Notes under the pieces: generated by a model
Databases searched by the model: none
What the model saw: the letters and a program-made list of their open reading frames with translations, nothing else
What the model was told of the DNA's origin: nothing
Shown: positions 1 to 11,800 of the stretch, piece by piece
How positions within the stretch are numbered: the first letter of the stretch is position 1
Layout of the letters: each line of letters opens with the position of its first letter
Translations under genes and position numbers: made by a program
Assembly: GCA_024516035.1 (NCBI GenBank)
Contig: CM044958.1
Location: forward strand, 44,546,803 to 44,610,802
Source: Bactericera cockerelli
Taxonomy: Eukaryota > Arthropoda > Insecta > Hemiptera > Triozidae
Length of the DNA stretch: 64,000 bases
Direction of reading: 5' to 3'

Positions 1-1430
1 ATAAGTATTCCTTTCAAAGGTTATAACTCAAGTTCGGTCCAGTGTAATACTTTAATTATATTTTTATATTTTTTCCTATGGTAAGACCTTTCGAAAAATA
101 CCCCAATCGCAGCTCCAAGATAACCAGGGGCGGCTCTGTGCAACTTTCCGGTTTTATTTTAGAAGGCTATATCTCCTATCCTATAAAAAATAAATACTTG
201 AAACTATAAAAGGTATGCAGAGATAAAAATTCCCTATTCAAAAACGTAGCTCACGTCTTTCCACGATAAGCACACGTTGCTGTACCCTTGACAGAAAATT
301 GGTCTGAAAAAAAAAAAAAAAAAAAAAAACCCGTATGAAAAATTTCATGAAATTCAAGATTTTCGGCGTGGCTAGAAAACGACTTTAACTGTACGTAGGA
401 ACCTCGCGCTTTCGTGAAACACAATCTATTTTCGCGTCTCATTACGAATTTGAAATAAAAATTGATAAAAGTTTGCGGGAAGTGTGCGAAAACAGTAAAA
501 CAAAATACATATAAACTCTGTTTCGTGTTAATATAGGCCGGTAGGCTGGCGCTGCTTGACGAGCGCTCGCCTCCCGGCGAGCTTGATGGTAATTGTTTTA
601 TAACAACGGTCTCGAAAGTTTGCATGGGAGAGATGGGTTTTTTAGTTGGGGCCTGGGTGCAAAAACCTCACTCCCTATGTTATGGGGTTGTCTTTGATAA
701 AGTGTTTCCCTATCTCTCTCCCCCTCACTAAAAAATAATTATGTGAAGATAGAAGTATACTTTGAATTACGAATATTGTCCTTTAAAATCAGTTCTTTCA
801 AGTCCAACTGGCTGTGGCGCCAAGTTCTGACCCAAAACAATGTACGGCAATACCTCATTGTGTAGAGTAGGGTTAGGAAAAATATATTCGACAAGTTTGA
901 CATCCAATTATGAATATATAATTTGTTAGGAAAAATAAATACACCCGAGGCCATGCCTCCTTGGGTGTACCTTTATTATCTAGGGGACTATAAACAAGGA
1001 GCATATCAGCGTTAGAGTGAAATGGGATAGCTAGATTAGCTAGCCTGTAGACCGGTTCAAATTACTTTCATTAGAAATGCTCACATCCGCAATACAATGC
1101 CGCTGGAACAAATCGTATGCAACAGGTGACGCTCGGTTATGCCGTGGTAGATAAGGTATGCGCAAAGCACCAAGGAGAAATGCAGAGGCGGTGGAAGCAC
1201 ATGTAGAACTTATCGCAAACATTGCCAGCAATAGAGAAGTTAAGATATGGAAACCTCTCAAGTTTCCGTCTACAAAACCATATGGTCGACGCCGCGCCGT
1301 CTAAGGAAACCTGAGAAGTTTCCAGCCTGCATGACGTCATGGATTAAGCTATTTTATTTCGAGTTAGATAGAACACAGACCACACGTGTAAACACAGGTG
1401 TTTTTTACGATAGAAAAAAGAGTTTTGTAG
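1..1430. other. no gene seen
   Basis: AT-rich sequence with a 22-bp A run near 306-328 and a GC-richer patch at 540-590. Short open frames occur on - (for example 1040-1261) but none has coding character. Confidence 0.5.
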
Positions 1431-1435
1431 AAATC

Positions 1436-1556
1436 GTCCCGGACCCACATAAATGGGAAGTATTGTGTGACTTTTCGTCCATCAGAGGCGAAGCATACCA
1501 ACAGGTAGGCAAGCTAGAACACAGGCCACATTACCACAAGCGTCTAAAGTAGCTGC
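1436..1556 (+). mobile_element. SINE type 1, 3' part
   Basis: GACCCACATAAATGGGAAGT and AACACAGGCCACATTACCAC match the type-1 body; no head. Confidence 0.65.
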
Positions 1557-1559
1557 TGT

Positions 1560-4500
1560 ATCTAAGGTAGCTGTAGGAAACGGAGTCTCACATCCTACTA
1601 AAGTGGCCAGCACTGCACTCATAACACTCCAAACTCTTGGATACCCAGGACAAGAACTTGAAACAATACATTCCTGACCATAAAACCCCTGCTAAACTTT
1701 CTGAGGGCAGCAGATGTGCTTGAAAGTGAACAGTGAGCCAAGAAGGGTTTAATATTTTTAAATAATGGACGCAGCACATAGGAATTTTTTTTGGAAAAGA
1801 CCCCCCAGAAATAACTTAATGTAGTTGTTTTTATCAGGGCTGCGATAGAGCATTTTTTTACCGTCATGGTTCTCGTACATAAAAGAACCAGTTCATCTGT
1901 TGCATGTTGCACCCCGTAGCAAACTTGGCCTTACTGTCAACAGATTCTGTTCACCCTGTACAAATGGTTCTTGCTGTCTATTATTAGCTCATTACAGCAT
2001 CTACTTATCATACCATCAATTGACAGGTCTTACGAGCACTTATATACGAACATCTAATAGGTACGTTGAATGTGTTATAATCCATGCTTAGCTACATTGA
2101 TAACACTGCCATCACCAGCAAAATCAACACTAACTCCAACAACCATGATCACAACTACCACCTAGACCAATACTAACACAAAAACAAACCAACACTCTAT
2201 CATCAAATTTATGTCAAACATTCAAAATACAGGAATACAAAACACCAATGCTAAATTTACAACTACCAACTAAAACGAAAAGTACAAAACCACCAAATTT
2301 AATAATACGAATCCTAATACAAGAGAACCAAGACCGTAATTTTTCTCTATAACCGGATTCTTATTGGAAGAGGTATATTTTCCTCTAGAACCTAATTTCT
2401 ATATTTGATAAATTCTCATACCTCGATTCTTTTGTATATCCAGGTTCAATCGTACCACCTAAATTACTACAAACAACAAACAGATTAATAACAGCATTAG
2501 CCACAAAAAAAAAAACAAGAAACAAGAACAACTAAAGCACCAATAAGACCAGCACTAGGGCTTTAGTTCCAGAAAGTTTTCTCATTCTTATTATCCCCAA
2601 ATCCCCTTTTAACTGCACTCTGAATAAGTAATCAAAAAACATGCTTTCATTGGGTTATTTTCACGAAATTTGTCAGTTGAAAGCGATATTTGGAGAGTCA
2701 GAGTGCTTTCTGAAATGAGGTCCAGTGTCACAATCAATAAGATTTATACCACATCCATCGCAACAAAATAAGGCCACCATAACAATCACCGTCAAGAACT
2801 ATTACAATCATCATCAACGACAAAAACACCATTACAGTCGCAACTATCAACAGGAAAAACACCAAGACCTCCACTGGACAACTCTTCCTTTCTTCTGTTC
2901 GGTTCTTGCTGATGAAACTTCATCACCCATGTTGACAAAATACAGTGCAGGCTGACAAACAATACATTAAAACTAGCACAGGGTGTTAGCCGAGTTGAGG
3001 TACATTCAAGTGTAAGCTGAATGTGCAATACCCTGATCAAGAGGTACTCTGAAATCAATCTGAAGGGTACTGTAAAGTATTTAGCTAAAGTATTTTCGAA
3101 GTTGTTGAAATTTTATACATTTTACTTTTTGTGAAATGAGGGTTACAATGAGTTTTAAAAGGAAAAGTTTAGAATGATCTTGCTTACAGTTTATATTTGT
3201 GGTAGTCACAGGATGTCACAGTTACATCAATAAAACTTATGAAAATTCACAATGATCAGGATACCATACCTAATTTCCCAATCTACTGTCTGAAACTGAA
3301 CCATCGACTCATGGGCGCAGCCAGGATTTTGGCTTAGGGGGGGGGCGGAGCGGATGGGCATAACCTAGTGAACAATCCATAATACCTAGTATTGCATACT
3401 CCCTGGAATTTTCTAGGAGGGGGGCAGCTTCCCTCCCTTGCCCACACCCGACTCTTATTCGATAAATCAAGAAACTATGAAACTTATCAAAGTCAATTTG
3501 TTCATTTGATAGATTCAAAAGCAGTGATGTAGTCGAGCCGAAACTTTGGGCGCAATTAATAGACGATTTTGTTTTACTTATACCTCTGTGGACTTAAGTC
3601 TAGATTTTGAGTATTGTTTTAAATGAGGAAACTAATGCTTAAGACCGAACTTGTGATCACTATTTTGTCTCTTAATTTCTCCCTTCCTTTCCTCTTGTGA
3701 AAAGACCATGAGACCAGATAAAATTACATTTTCTCATCTATTTAACAGTGGTTTTTTTTTTTTCAAAAGACAAGTCACAACACCATTCTTGAGTTCACTC
3801 GTTGAAGTGTGTGCAGTCATTACGATTCACACTACAACGGCTTTGGCAGTATTAGGAATTATCAAAAATAAAGGCTCTCATTGATATGAGGACTCAGTGA
3901 ATTGTCCAACTGAGTGTGTGTCCGACGTAACCTCTTTCTGTTTACTTTAGTTTAATTTTTAGTTTTAATTTCACAAGTTAATTTATCAATTGAAATAACT
4001 TAACAAAAATTAGATTACTCATCATGTACGTGCACATATTTCGATACTTTATATTTATGTCATCCCTATTCATCAATAAAAAGTAAGTGATAGTTTGGTA
4101 TTGATTTTATAGGATGCCCGGTTTACAAATTTATTTGTTAACAGAAATCTTTCTGGAAAACTCAAGGGACAAAAGGATTTACTGATTCATATTTTAATTT
4201 GATAGGTATCTACAATCTACATGGTCACAATAGATCTTACTAGGTCGCAGTGTTAATTGTATGGTGTTTCATCTGAAACCCTGCAACCAGGTTTTTTTTT
4301 AGTGGCTTGAGTATAGAGAAACATTCTCAATTATTCCCAAAATCTTTTCATACAAAATTTCAAATTACTTATAAAAAAAAACCTTTTGTGGGCACACAAA
4401 AATACACAATTTCAGTGAGAAGAAATGATGATTTCTTTAGAAACGAAAAGTGAACCCTCATAGGTACTTTGAGGTTGCCATTTGTTAACCTTTAAAGTTA

Positions 4501-4660
4501 ATCGTTGACTAAAATTATTTTTAAATTAAATAATCAAGCGATTAGTGTGACTAAGTGACTTTTGATAAACGCACTCTGACACCTTACTGAAAGTGCGGAC
4601 AACACATCAAAGATTCAACTTAGAAACTATCAAAAAGATGATAACATTTATAAGTAAAAA
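1560..4660. other. no gene seen; G-poor + strand at 2095-2900
   Basis: The + strand of 2095-2350, 2450-2560 and 2725-2870 is rich in A and C and almost free of G. A dispersed-element fragment with GGGGGGGGCGGAGCGG lies at 3313-3440. Otherwise plain AT-rich sequence. Confidence 0.5.
3544..3640. mobile_element. MITE fragment, same family
   Basis: GCGCAATTAATAGACGATTT followed by ACCTCTGTGGACTTAAGTC matches one half of the family; the other end is lost. Confidence 0.5.
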
Positions 4661-4667
4661 TATTCCT

Positions 4668-4853
4668 TCACTGGACGGCATCTGGTAATGAGCCAAGGAT
4701 GCTGGCCGCATTGCCCCTTTGTATGTCCAGGGAAAAAACTTGTCTTATGAAGTTTGGTGTGCGGGTATCACCTGTTTTCATCATGGCTTTCTTCCCTAAT
4801 TGTTGCATGAACATTTTCATTTCCTTGAGACTCATATCGTTCAAAATTATGAC
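4668..4853 (-). CDS. unknown gene, probable terminal coding exon
   Basis: Acceptor GTACGCCACAG|GTCATA on the - strand opens 61 codons to a TGA at 4668-4670. The product part is protein-like: VIILNDMSLKEMKMFMQQLG, KKAMMKTGDTRTPNFIRQVF, SLDIQRGNAASILGSLPDAV. I do not recognise the family. It looks helical and mixed-charge, unlike the transposon pieces around it. No partner exon is visible in 4.9-8.7 kb, so the gene may be spread over larger introns or this may be a remnant. Confidence 0.5.
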   Translation of the reverse strand, partial: VIILNDMSLKEMKMFMQQLGKKAMMKTGDTRTPNFIRQVFSLDIQRGNAASILGSLPDAVQ

Positions 4854-4859
4854 CTGTGG

Positions 4860-6030
4860 CGTACACCAGAAGTCATAAGATAATCAATTTATTAAAAAAC
4901 TTACCATAATTTATATGCGATGTTTCAAAGCTGTTTCTGTGGATGTTGGTATGTATACAACTATACATATGTTGCGATGTTTCTATGTATGTTGATGTTC
5001 TAAATACTAGAATGGGAGAATCTGAAATTGAAACGAAGAGATTAATGAGACATATAATGTTAAAAAAGGCAATTATACCTAGTTTGCGAAATAATTATAA
5101 TATATAATAATATTATGTTTTTTATTTATTTATTAAATAATATTATGTATCCAACTTACAAAAAATAAAACAAGTTTGAGTTATCATTTTTCCTCAACAT
5201 AATTTTAATTTCTTCCGTAATTTTACTTTTTTTTATTTAAACAATTATAAAAAAGTGTTTAGATAAATTTTCAACATCTCACTTAAATTTGACAAAGAAA
5301 ACTGGTTTAGAATTTGCTATTGATGTCTCCAACAATGACTTACTTCAAATATTCTTTTCGAAATAGATGTTACCACAGTGGACTATGAGGTGATTACTCC
5401 CGAGCAATTGATAGATTCGATAGTTTAGTTAGAACCGCAGTAAAACCACCAAAAAGCGGTCGAAATTTCACCTCTGACTTTGTCCAAGATTTATTCACAC
5501 ATGGACTTCTAGTTTATGGGGTTTTTCAATACCTGTAAATAACCTCTTCTAATACCATGGTTTCTATTATTTTTCATGTCATTTTAATCTTAATATAAAA
5601 AAATCCATTTACATTCATTCAGTAATTCATAATCAACGCAGCTCTGAAAAAGTTGAACCACATGACTCCGAAGTTGGCACAGGGTCTCCTTTTGGTATGG
5701 AGGTGCGAATTAAGAAAGGATTATTAAAAATTCCTAATAGGACGCCAGGCACGGGAACAAAACCTTAACGGCGACGAAGTACCAAGTTGCAGCTAGTTAT
5801 TAATAAAAAGCCTTTGTGAGACTTTATGATATAATGTTGGAACTAACAGGATGATAATTATGTTGATGAATCTGATCTTGCCGAGCTGATATGTTTGTGC
5901 ATTCATTTACGATCAACTGGCATCAAGAATAATTGCAGTGAGGTACACAAAGGGCACTGTTTTTTTTTTACTGGGATAGCTATGCTTTCATCTACTAAAG
6001 TAAAAACGATTATTTTTTTTTTTTAATTTA
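4860..6030. other. no gene seen
   Basis: AT-rich, with a TATAATAATATTATG inverted stretch at 5098-5150. Nothing coding recognised. Confidence 0.5.
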
Positions 6031-6037
6031 TTCAATA

Positions 6038-6179
6038 CAGTCAAACCTGGATATAAGAGAATAATTTCTGGGTCAAAGTTATCTATCTGTAACGGAAACT
6101 AACCACTTTATAAGAGAAACCTGGATATTATACGAAAAAAATTCTGGGCCTTGAGTTCTCTTATATCCAGGTTTGACTG
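6038..6179. mobile_element. pogo/Tigger-like MITE, TA target
   Basis: 142 bp with perfect 24-bp inverted ends starting CAGTCAAACCTGGATATAAG, flanked by TA on both sides. Ends of the CAGTCnAACCTnG type are seen in the pogo branch of Tc1/mariner. Internal sequence repeats parts of the ends. Confidence 0.85.
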
Positions 6180-6429
6180 TAGAAGCTCAATCTGAGTGCT
6201 GATTGCCAATATTGAGCCTAAAAAGGAAAAGATTCATGCTCTAGGTATATGTCTTATATCTATAGGATGATCTACTTGAAAAAAAATTAAGAAAATTTCG
6301 AGCCTTTCTTTAAGATCATTTTGGTTTACATAAATATTTATTTATCTTCCTCAGAACCTTCCAAATTCTTGAATATCAACATTATTCTTCAATATCAAAT
6401 CAACCAATAATCTTTATCGGGTGTCTTGC

Positions 6430-6690
6430 AAATCTTGGTTTTCTTCTTCGTTTGGTGAAATATAAAATCTTGGTTTTCTTTCTTTGGTGAAATATAAAAA
6501 CTTGGTTTTCTTTTTTGGGGAATATAAAATCTTGGTTTTCTTTTTTTGGTGGAATATAAAATCTGGGTTTTCTTTCTTTGGTGGAATATAAAATCTTGGT
6601 TTTCTTTCTTTGATGGAATATAAAATCTTGGTTTTCTTTCTTTGGTGGAAAATAAAATCTTGGTTTTCTTTCTTTGGTGGAATATAAAAA
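6430..6690. repeat. about 33-bp tandem array
   Basis: Roughly eight units of TCTTGGTTTTCTTTCTTTGG / TGGAATATAAA. The unit length allows a long - strand reading frame rich in Lys, which is not a gene. Confidence 0.8.
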
Positions 6691-6779
6691 CCTGTCTTCG
6701 TTTCATCTATTCTTACTTACTTACTGGCAGGGCCACCGGAAGCTTGGTCTCATTGAAAACTTGTTCCTATCCTACTCTG

Positions 6780-6813
<34 letters not shown>

Positions 6814-7324
6814 CCCTCCATCCACCCCTGTTGGGCGATTGAAAGGGGGCACCTGCTGGCAATAGCCTCAATCCCCCGTTCAAACCTCCATACAGTCATC
6901 TTACTTTTTTTTTTCTTCAAATCATGTATTATATCCTACTCTGTCTTCTGCTTTTTCATTTGTTTTACTATGCTCATATCTTTCTTTACTAGATCTTTCC
7001 AGCCTATCTTTAGACGTCCTATTCTTTTTGTACCATCAACTTTTGCATTCTTGGTTTTTCTTAACTATGACTGTTACCTCTACGTAAAATATGACCTGTA
7101 TATCTTAATCTTTGCTCCAATATCTGGTTCATTATATGCGTAGGTTCCCAATTTCTTTGTTTCTCTATTCAATACGTCAAAAATGTTTGCACATATTGGG
7201 CCATCTGAGAATACGATTTTCATACATAATTTATGTATGTATAAAAAGTCTTCTTTCAGATATTTTAGATGCTGTCCAAATTTCAAATTCTTTTTTTAAC
7301 AATGTTCATTTTACGACAACAAAA

Positions 7325-7482
7325 AAATGTTATCATATTTGTGTCAATCGCCTGCGTTTTATCACAACTACTCAAACTCGCTTTACTAAATCTACGGGTA
7401 AACCGGGACTTGAACCACCGACCTCCAGGTTACAAGTCCGCCACCTTATCGAGCAAGCTACTGAGGTCGGTTGGTCATTTTA
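7325..7482 (-). mobile_element. SINE type 2, reverse
   Basis: CGGGACTTGAACCACCGACC and GAGCAAGCTACTGAGGTCGG. Confidence 0.7.
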
Positions 7483-7924
7483 CAAGAAAGGTTTATAACA
7501 TATTTCAGATCCTTATGTAAGTATAAGTTGAATGTCTTAATATGCTCAGTTTTCAGGTTCTTGATAAAAGTTTGCTCGATAATAGTTTTGGTAGAGATCA
7601 GAAACACCTGTTGGCAGTAGCTAATTTTATTTCAGTTTCATTTTCATGATCATTATATTTCGTGATTGTAACTTGTGACACCAACATTCTGATTCCTTGT
7701 AACATTATGATGTTTCAAAAACATTCGAAAGAACAACAACCTTGGTTTGATTATTTATTAACTGATGATTGATTACAGTTGGTGTGAACGAAGTTATTGA
7801 TTTATTAATTTTATTAATTGCTTTATTAATTGGACATATTATTTACAACACAGATAACTACAAAATAATATACAATATAAGACAAGTAAAAAGAGAAAAA
7901 ACTTAAGAAAAAAAAACACTGCCA

Positions 7925-8630
7925 ATTATGGTCACAATACTTCCTCGTGATTGTTTCATATTGTATACACGTACCAATTTTGAGATTTTATACTAAATCA
8001 CTTGTATCTCCAAAACCACTTACTCGATTTTCTTCAAATTTGATTTATATGGTAGAATACTCATACTGTTTTTTCTACATTGAGATTCTACAAAAAAATC
8101 TGTATCGGCAAGTGGTGAAACTTATTTTTTGACTTTTTTGTCCAAAATTTCGGATTTTCTTAAATTCATATTTAAATTATAATTAAATAAAAAATAAATA
8201 TAAATAACATAAGTAGAACAATAAAATGCATATACATACTAAATTTAATCAAAATCGGGTGTACCGTTCACGAGATATAAGCGTTTAAGTAAAAAGTTGG
8301 TGGTCAGGCGTATGGTCTCTTTCAGCCAGAACCGCTACTACGAATTTGATTAATAAAATGGGACTATCTACAGAATGTCTCCTGTACGTGTGCAAAATTT
8401 CATCAAAATCCGTTGAGTAGTTTCCGAGATTTGCGCGTTACAAGGAATACTTTTAACAGACCGACGGACCGACAGACGGACACAAAACCAAATTTGCTCA
8501 TGAGGTTATGAAACGTCCAGAAATATGAAAAAAATTGAAATCGGAGCAAAAAATTTTTTTTTTTTTTTTTACAAAAACGAACACAATACTTCCGATTTCT
8601 AATATTAGAAATTTTTCGGAAGTAATAAAT
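7925..8630. mobile_element. dispersed element with GTCCGTCTGTCGGT motif
   Basis: About 700 bp from CAATACTTCCTCGTG to a hairpin end TTCTAATATTAGAAATTTTT. The - strand has the TTTTGTGTCCGTCTGTCGGT motif also found at 32200-32235. It precedes the first + SERAC1-like exon; no coding capacity. Confidence 0.5.
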
Positions 8631-8639
8631 AAATATATA

Positions 8640-8705
8640 CATAATACATGTCCTAACTAAAGGGTGGGGTTATGGCCTTTGGCAATCTCTTCTACCCAAC
8701 CCTTT
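8640..8705 (-). mobile_element. short retroelement end, CCGCCCTTTAGTTAGGACAT family
   Basis: The + strand reads CCTAACTAAAGGGTGGGGTT and GGCAATCTCTTCTACCCAAC. Further copies are at 12525-12670, 17205-17280 (opposite strand), 32590-32720, 34110-34160 and 34300-34450 (opposite strand). The strand with an AT-rich tail after TTAGGACAT is taken as forward. Confidence 0.55.
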
Positions 8706-8761
8706 TGTTATGTCAATATCTATTGGTTTTCTTATGATGGCTATTGGTTCTCTACTTTCAG

Positions 8762-8866
8762 TGGCTGTGAAGGAAAAGTTGTCCTGAAGAAGAACTCAAT
8801 GACAGTATCTGGCGACACTTCCAAGGAGGGGGAGGAGGTTATTGTGAGGGGCCAGGGATGGTACAT
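8762..8866 (+). CDS. SERAC1-like (+) first visible exon, coding or 5'UTR
   Basis: Acceptor CTACTTTCAG|TGGC, donor TACAT|GTGAGT. It is open throughout (CEGKVVLKKNSMTVSGDTSK...GQGWY) and ends in AT, which with the G of the next exon makes ATG. So it may be coding from an internal ATG or may be 5'UTR with the start codon created by splicing. Confidence 0.6.
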
Positions 8867-11800
8867 GTGAGTGGACTTTTTCAAGAATATACTTCGTTTT
8901 TTTATCTCACTTTTCTGTTTATACTGATTAAAATAGAGAGGTTAGTTGATGGCATGAATATTCAGAACTATTACCTGCTGATAAGAGCAAAATAAGCTCG
9001 AAACAACTGTCCAGGTATGTTCTGATATTTACGTACATCTTATACAACTTCTCACTGTTCTGTTTATACTGATTATTATTTATATAAAGAAAGGTCTGTA
9101 ACAGTTAAAGTCTTTGTGTTTATTCCGTTCAAAAGGACTTAAATCACCTTTCATATCATGGTAATTTGAATAAAACACATGAATATCCTACGCAGACAAA
9201 AACACATTAGACCAAACAAACAAGACCCAACACCTGTATGTGAGGCATACTACGGGATGGACAAGCTACAACACAGACCAGAAGAGTCTAAAGACTCTAC
9301 AGTAGCTGCTATTTCATGACTACGAAATAAAAAAGGCTCTGAAACACTCATATTTTTTATGTGACTACTAGTAAAAGTGGTCATTTACACTTTACCAATT
9401 TGTGTAAGAAAAATTATTTCAAATTAATAAATACTATGAAAACTGGTAGCCAAGTGGTTGAGGCGCTAGTCTGGTGATTCCGTTGGTCCAAATCCCACCC
9501 TGTGCATGGATTTTTCCTCATTAATTTGAGTTTCTGACCATATAATAATAAAACTCTGAAGGTGTAAGGTGGTAGAAAATGCTTTGAGAATTAACCTGGC
9601 TTGGTGGCAACCTTCCACTTAAGAGTATTATTATTATTAAAACACATCTTATCAAATTATAGATAGTCGTCAAAAGTCGACGTCATCAAAGAATCAAAAG
9701 ATCGAAACGAGATCAATCTTTACATCACTACGTGCTAGAAGGCAAGACCTTTAGTCTAATCTAATCACCCGTGTTGATCTGAGTTTAATTGTCTCACTGA
9801 TTTCTATTCTTACCCAAGCGTATGATAAGGCAAACCTGTCAGTGTTAAATGGAAATCAGATAAGGCCCCGAAGTGTTAGCAATTAGGAAACCCCCTCATT
9901 TTCAGCGTGTGAAAATTACCACTTGTAACAATGGCGCAGCAGACGATGCCCATGTGACACTGGCATGGGCAACCAGACGGCAGACAGTTTTGAGTCTTGT
10001 TTATTTATGTTTCTTCTGAAGTACAAATGAAAAGTGGAATATGCCACTTTGTTTCCTGCATTGAAAGTTCACAATAACGGATTTTGATAAGATATTTTAA
10101 AGAGAAAAAGATGGAGTGTTTATGTTTTAAAAGCACCAGGATAATAAGATTTTCACCAACCAAATAAAATAGCGTACGAATAGCTCAGTGGTTAAGCACT
10201 CGCTTGCCATGCGGAAGGTCCCGGGTTCGAAACCCCGCGCCGACAAAAATATGTATTCATAATTTGGTTACAGTTGTTTGTAAGGGATACCTTCCGGTGC
10301 GCTCGTGTTGACCCAGCACCTAAATGGGAGGTATTGTGTCACTTCTCACCCATCAGAGAGGAGGCATTCTACGGGCTGCAACACAGTCCACAAACGTCTA
10401 CAGTAGCTCCTGATCATGGCTACGAAATAAAAAATGCTGTGAAACACTCATCTTTAAAAAAAAAAAAAAATGTGTGGTCAATTGTTAAAGATAAGTGTTT
10501 TACAGCCTTTTATTATTTCGTAGCCATGAAACAGGAGCTACTGTAGACGCTTGAGCTCTGTGTTGTAGCCTGCTCATCCCGTAGTATGCCTCCTCTTGAG
10601 CCAATTTTCCCCTCAACTGTAGCCAAGCTGGTTACAACAACAACAACAGTGTTCCTTTAATCAACAGTGTTTCCTTATATTTAAAAAATAATATCTATGC
10701 TATGATTTAGTGTCAATAAAAATACCATTAAGAAAACACTTTTTAATATAATAATAATAACACTCTTTAGTGGAAGGTAACCACCAGGCTAGGTTAATGC
10801 TTAAAGCATTTTATTCGACCAACGTATCCCTACGCTACCTAGATTACCAGACTTAACCACATGACTACCAGTGCATTTTAATGACTCTTGGCGAACCTTT
10901 CTCCTCTATTTTTGGAACCTAATGTTCAGTTACCAAACCAAACTATCTCTCCTTCTTCCAGGAGGTTACGTGCGCTAGGGACGTGCGCTCACATTCTAGC
11001 GCGTCTCGCCATTCCCGCCATTCTGACAGCGTACAACGTCTGGCTCAGGAGTCAAAGACTGATTTTACAGCAGATATCCACGCATATCAGCTACGCCATT
11101 GCTTCCATATCCTTGACAATGAGGTTCCAAGCGATAGGTGAGAATACCATTGATTACAGATATAAAAATCTGGTGTAAAAATCACACGACTTTCCTTATC
11201 CCCCAAAAAGAAGTCGAATTCCGCCACTGGTGACTCAACGGTAACAGATAGTTAAAAATCAGTGCCTAATTCGTAATCAGCACCTCAAAATCATTGGATT
11301 TGATATGTTACAACCCCCATCTAGGGTGAATAATAAAAAAGTTAGTCCAAGCGGTCCCCCCAAAATACCGGTAAATTGGGACTGGGTTCCAAAAAGTTCA
11401 AGATATCAAAAAAATGATCAGAGTAAACCAATATTATTTTTTTAATACGAGAAAATGTTGTTTTCTAACTTTTTTTGTATCTTTAACCAATTCAAAGAAG
11501 CGGCGGTTGCGGCCGATTTCAACCAAAAGTTTCGTGGTTCGTGTGGTGTATAAAGTTAATTTGTATACCAAATTTCAAGTCTCTAGCTCTTACTGTTCTC
11601 GAGATATCCTGTTTACACACAGACACAGAGACAGACGCACGGACCAATGGCTGAAAACAACTTTTTTGGTATCCTGAGGCTATGATTCGTCCAGAAATGT
11701 GAAAAACTGGGTAGGTCAAATTTTCGACGAATACAATACTTTCCTTATTATAGATAAGGAAAGTAAAAAAAAAGAGACATATGGCCGTAATTAATAAAAA

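Noticed and set aside
10170..10245. A tRNA gene
   Set aside because: The A and B boxes are there, but the acceptor arms do not pair and the same head leads a dispersed SINE body elsewhere.
10962..11137. The alternative frame EVTCARDVRSH...DNEVPSDR
   Set aside because: It looks protein-like, but its phases do not join the exons before or after, whereas the other frame joins both.
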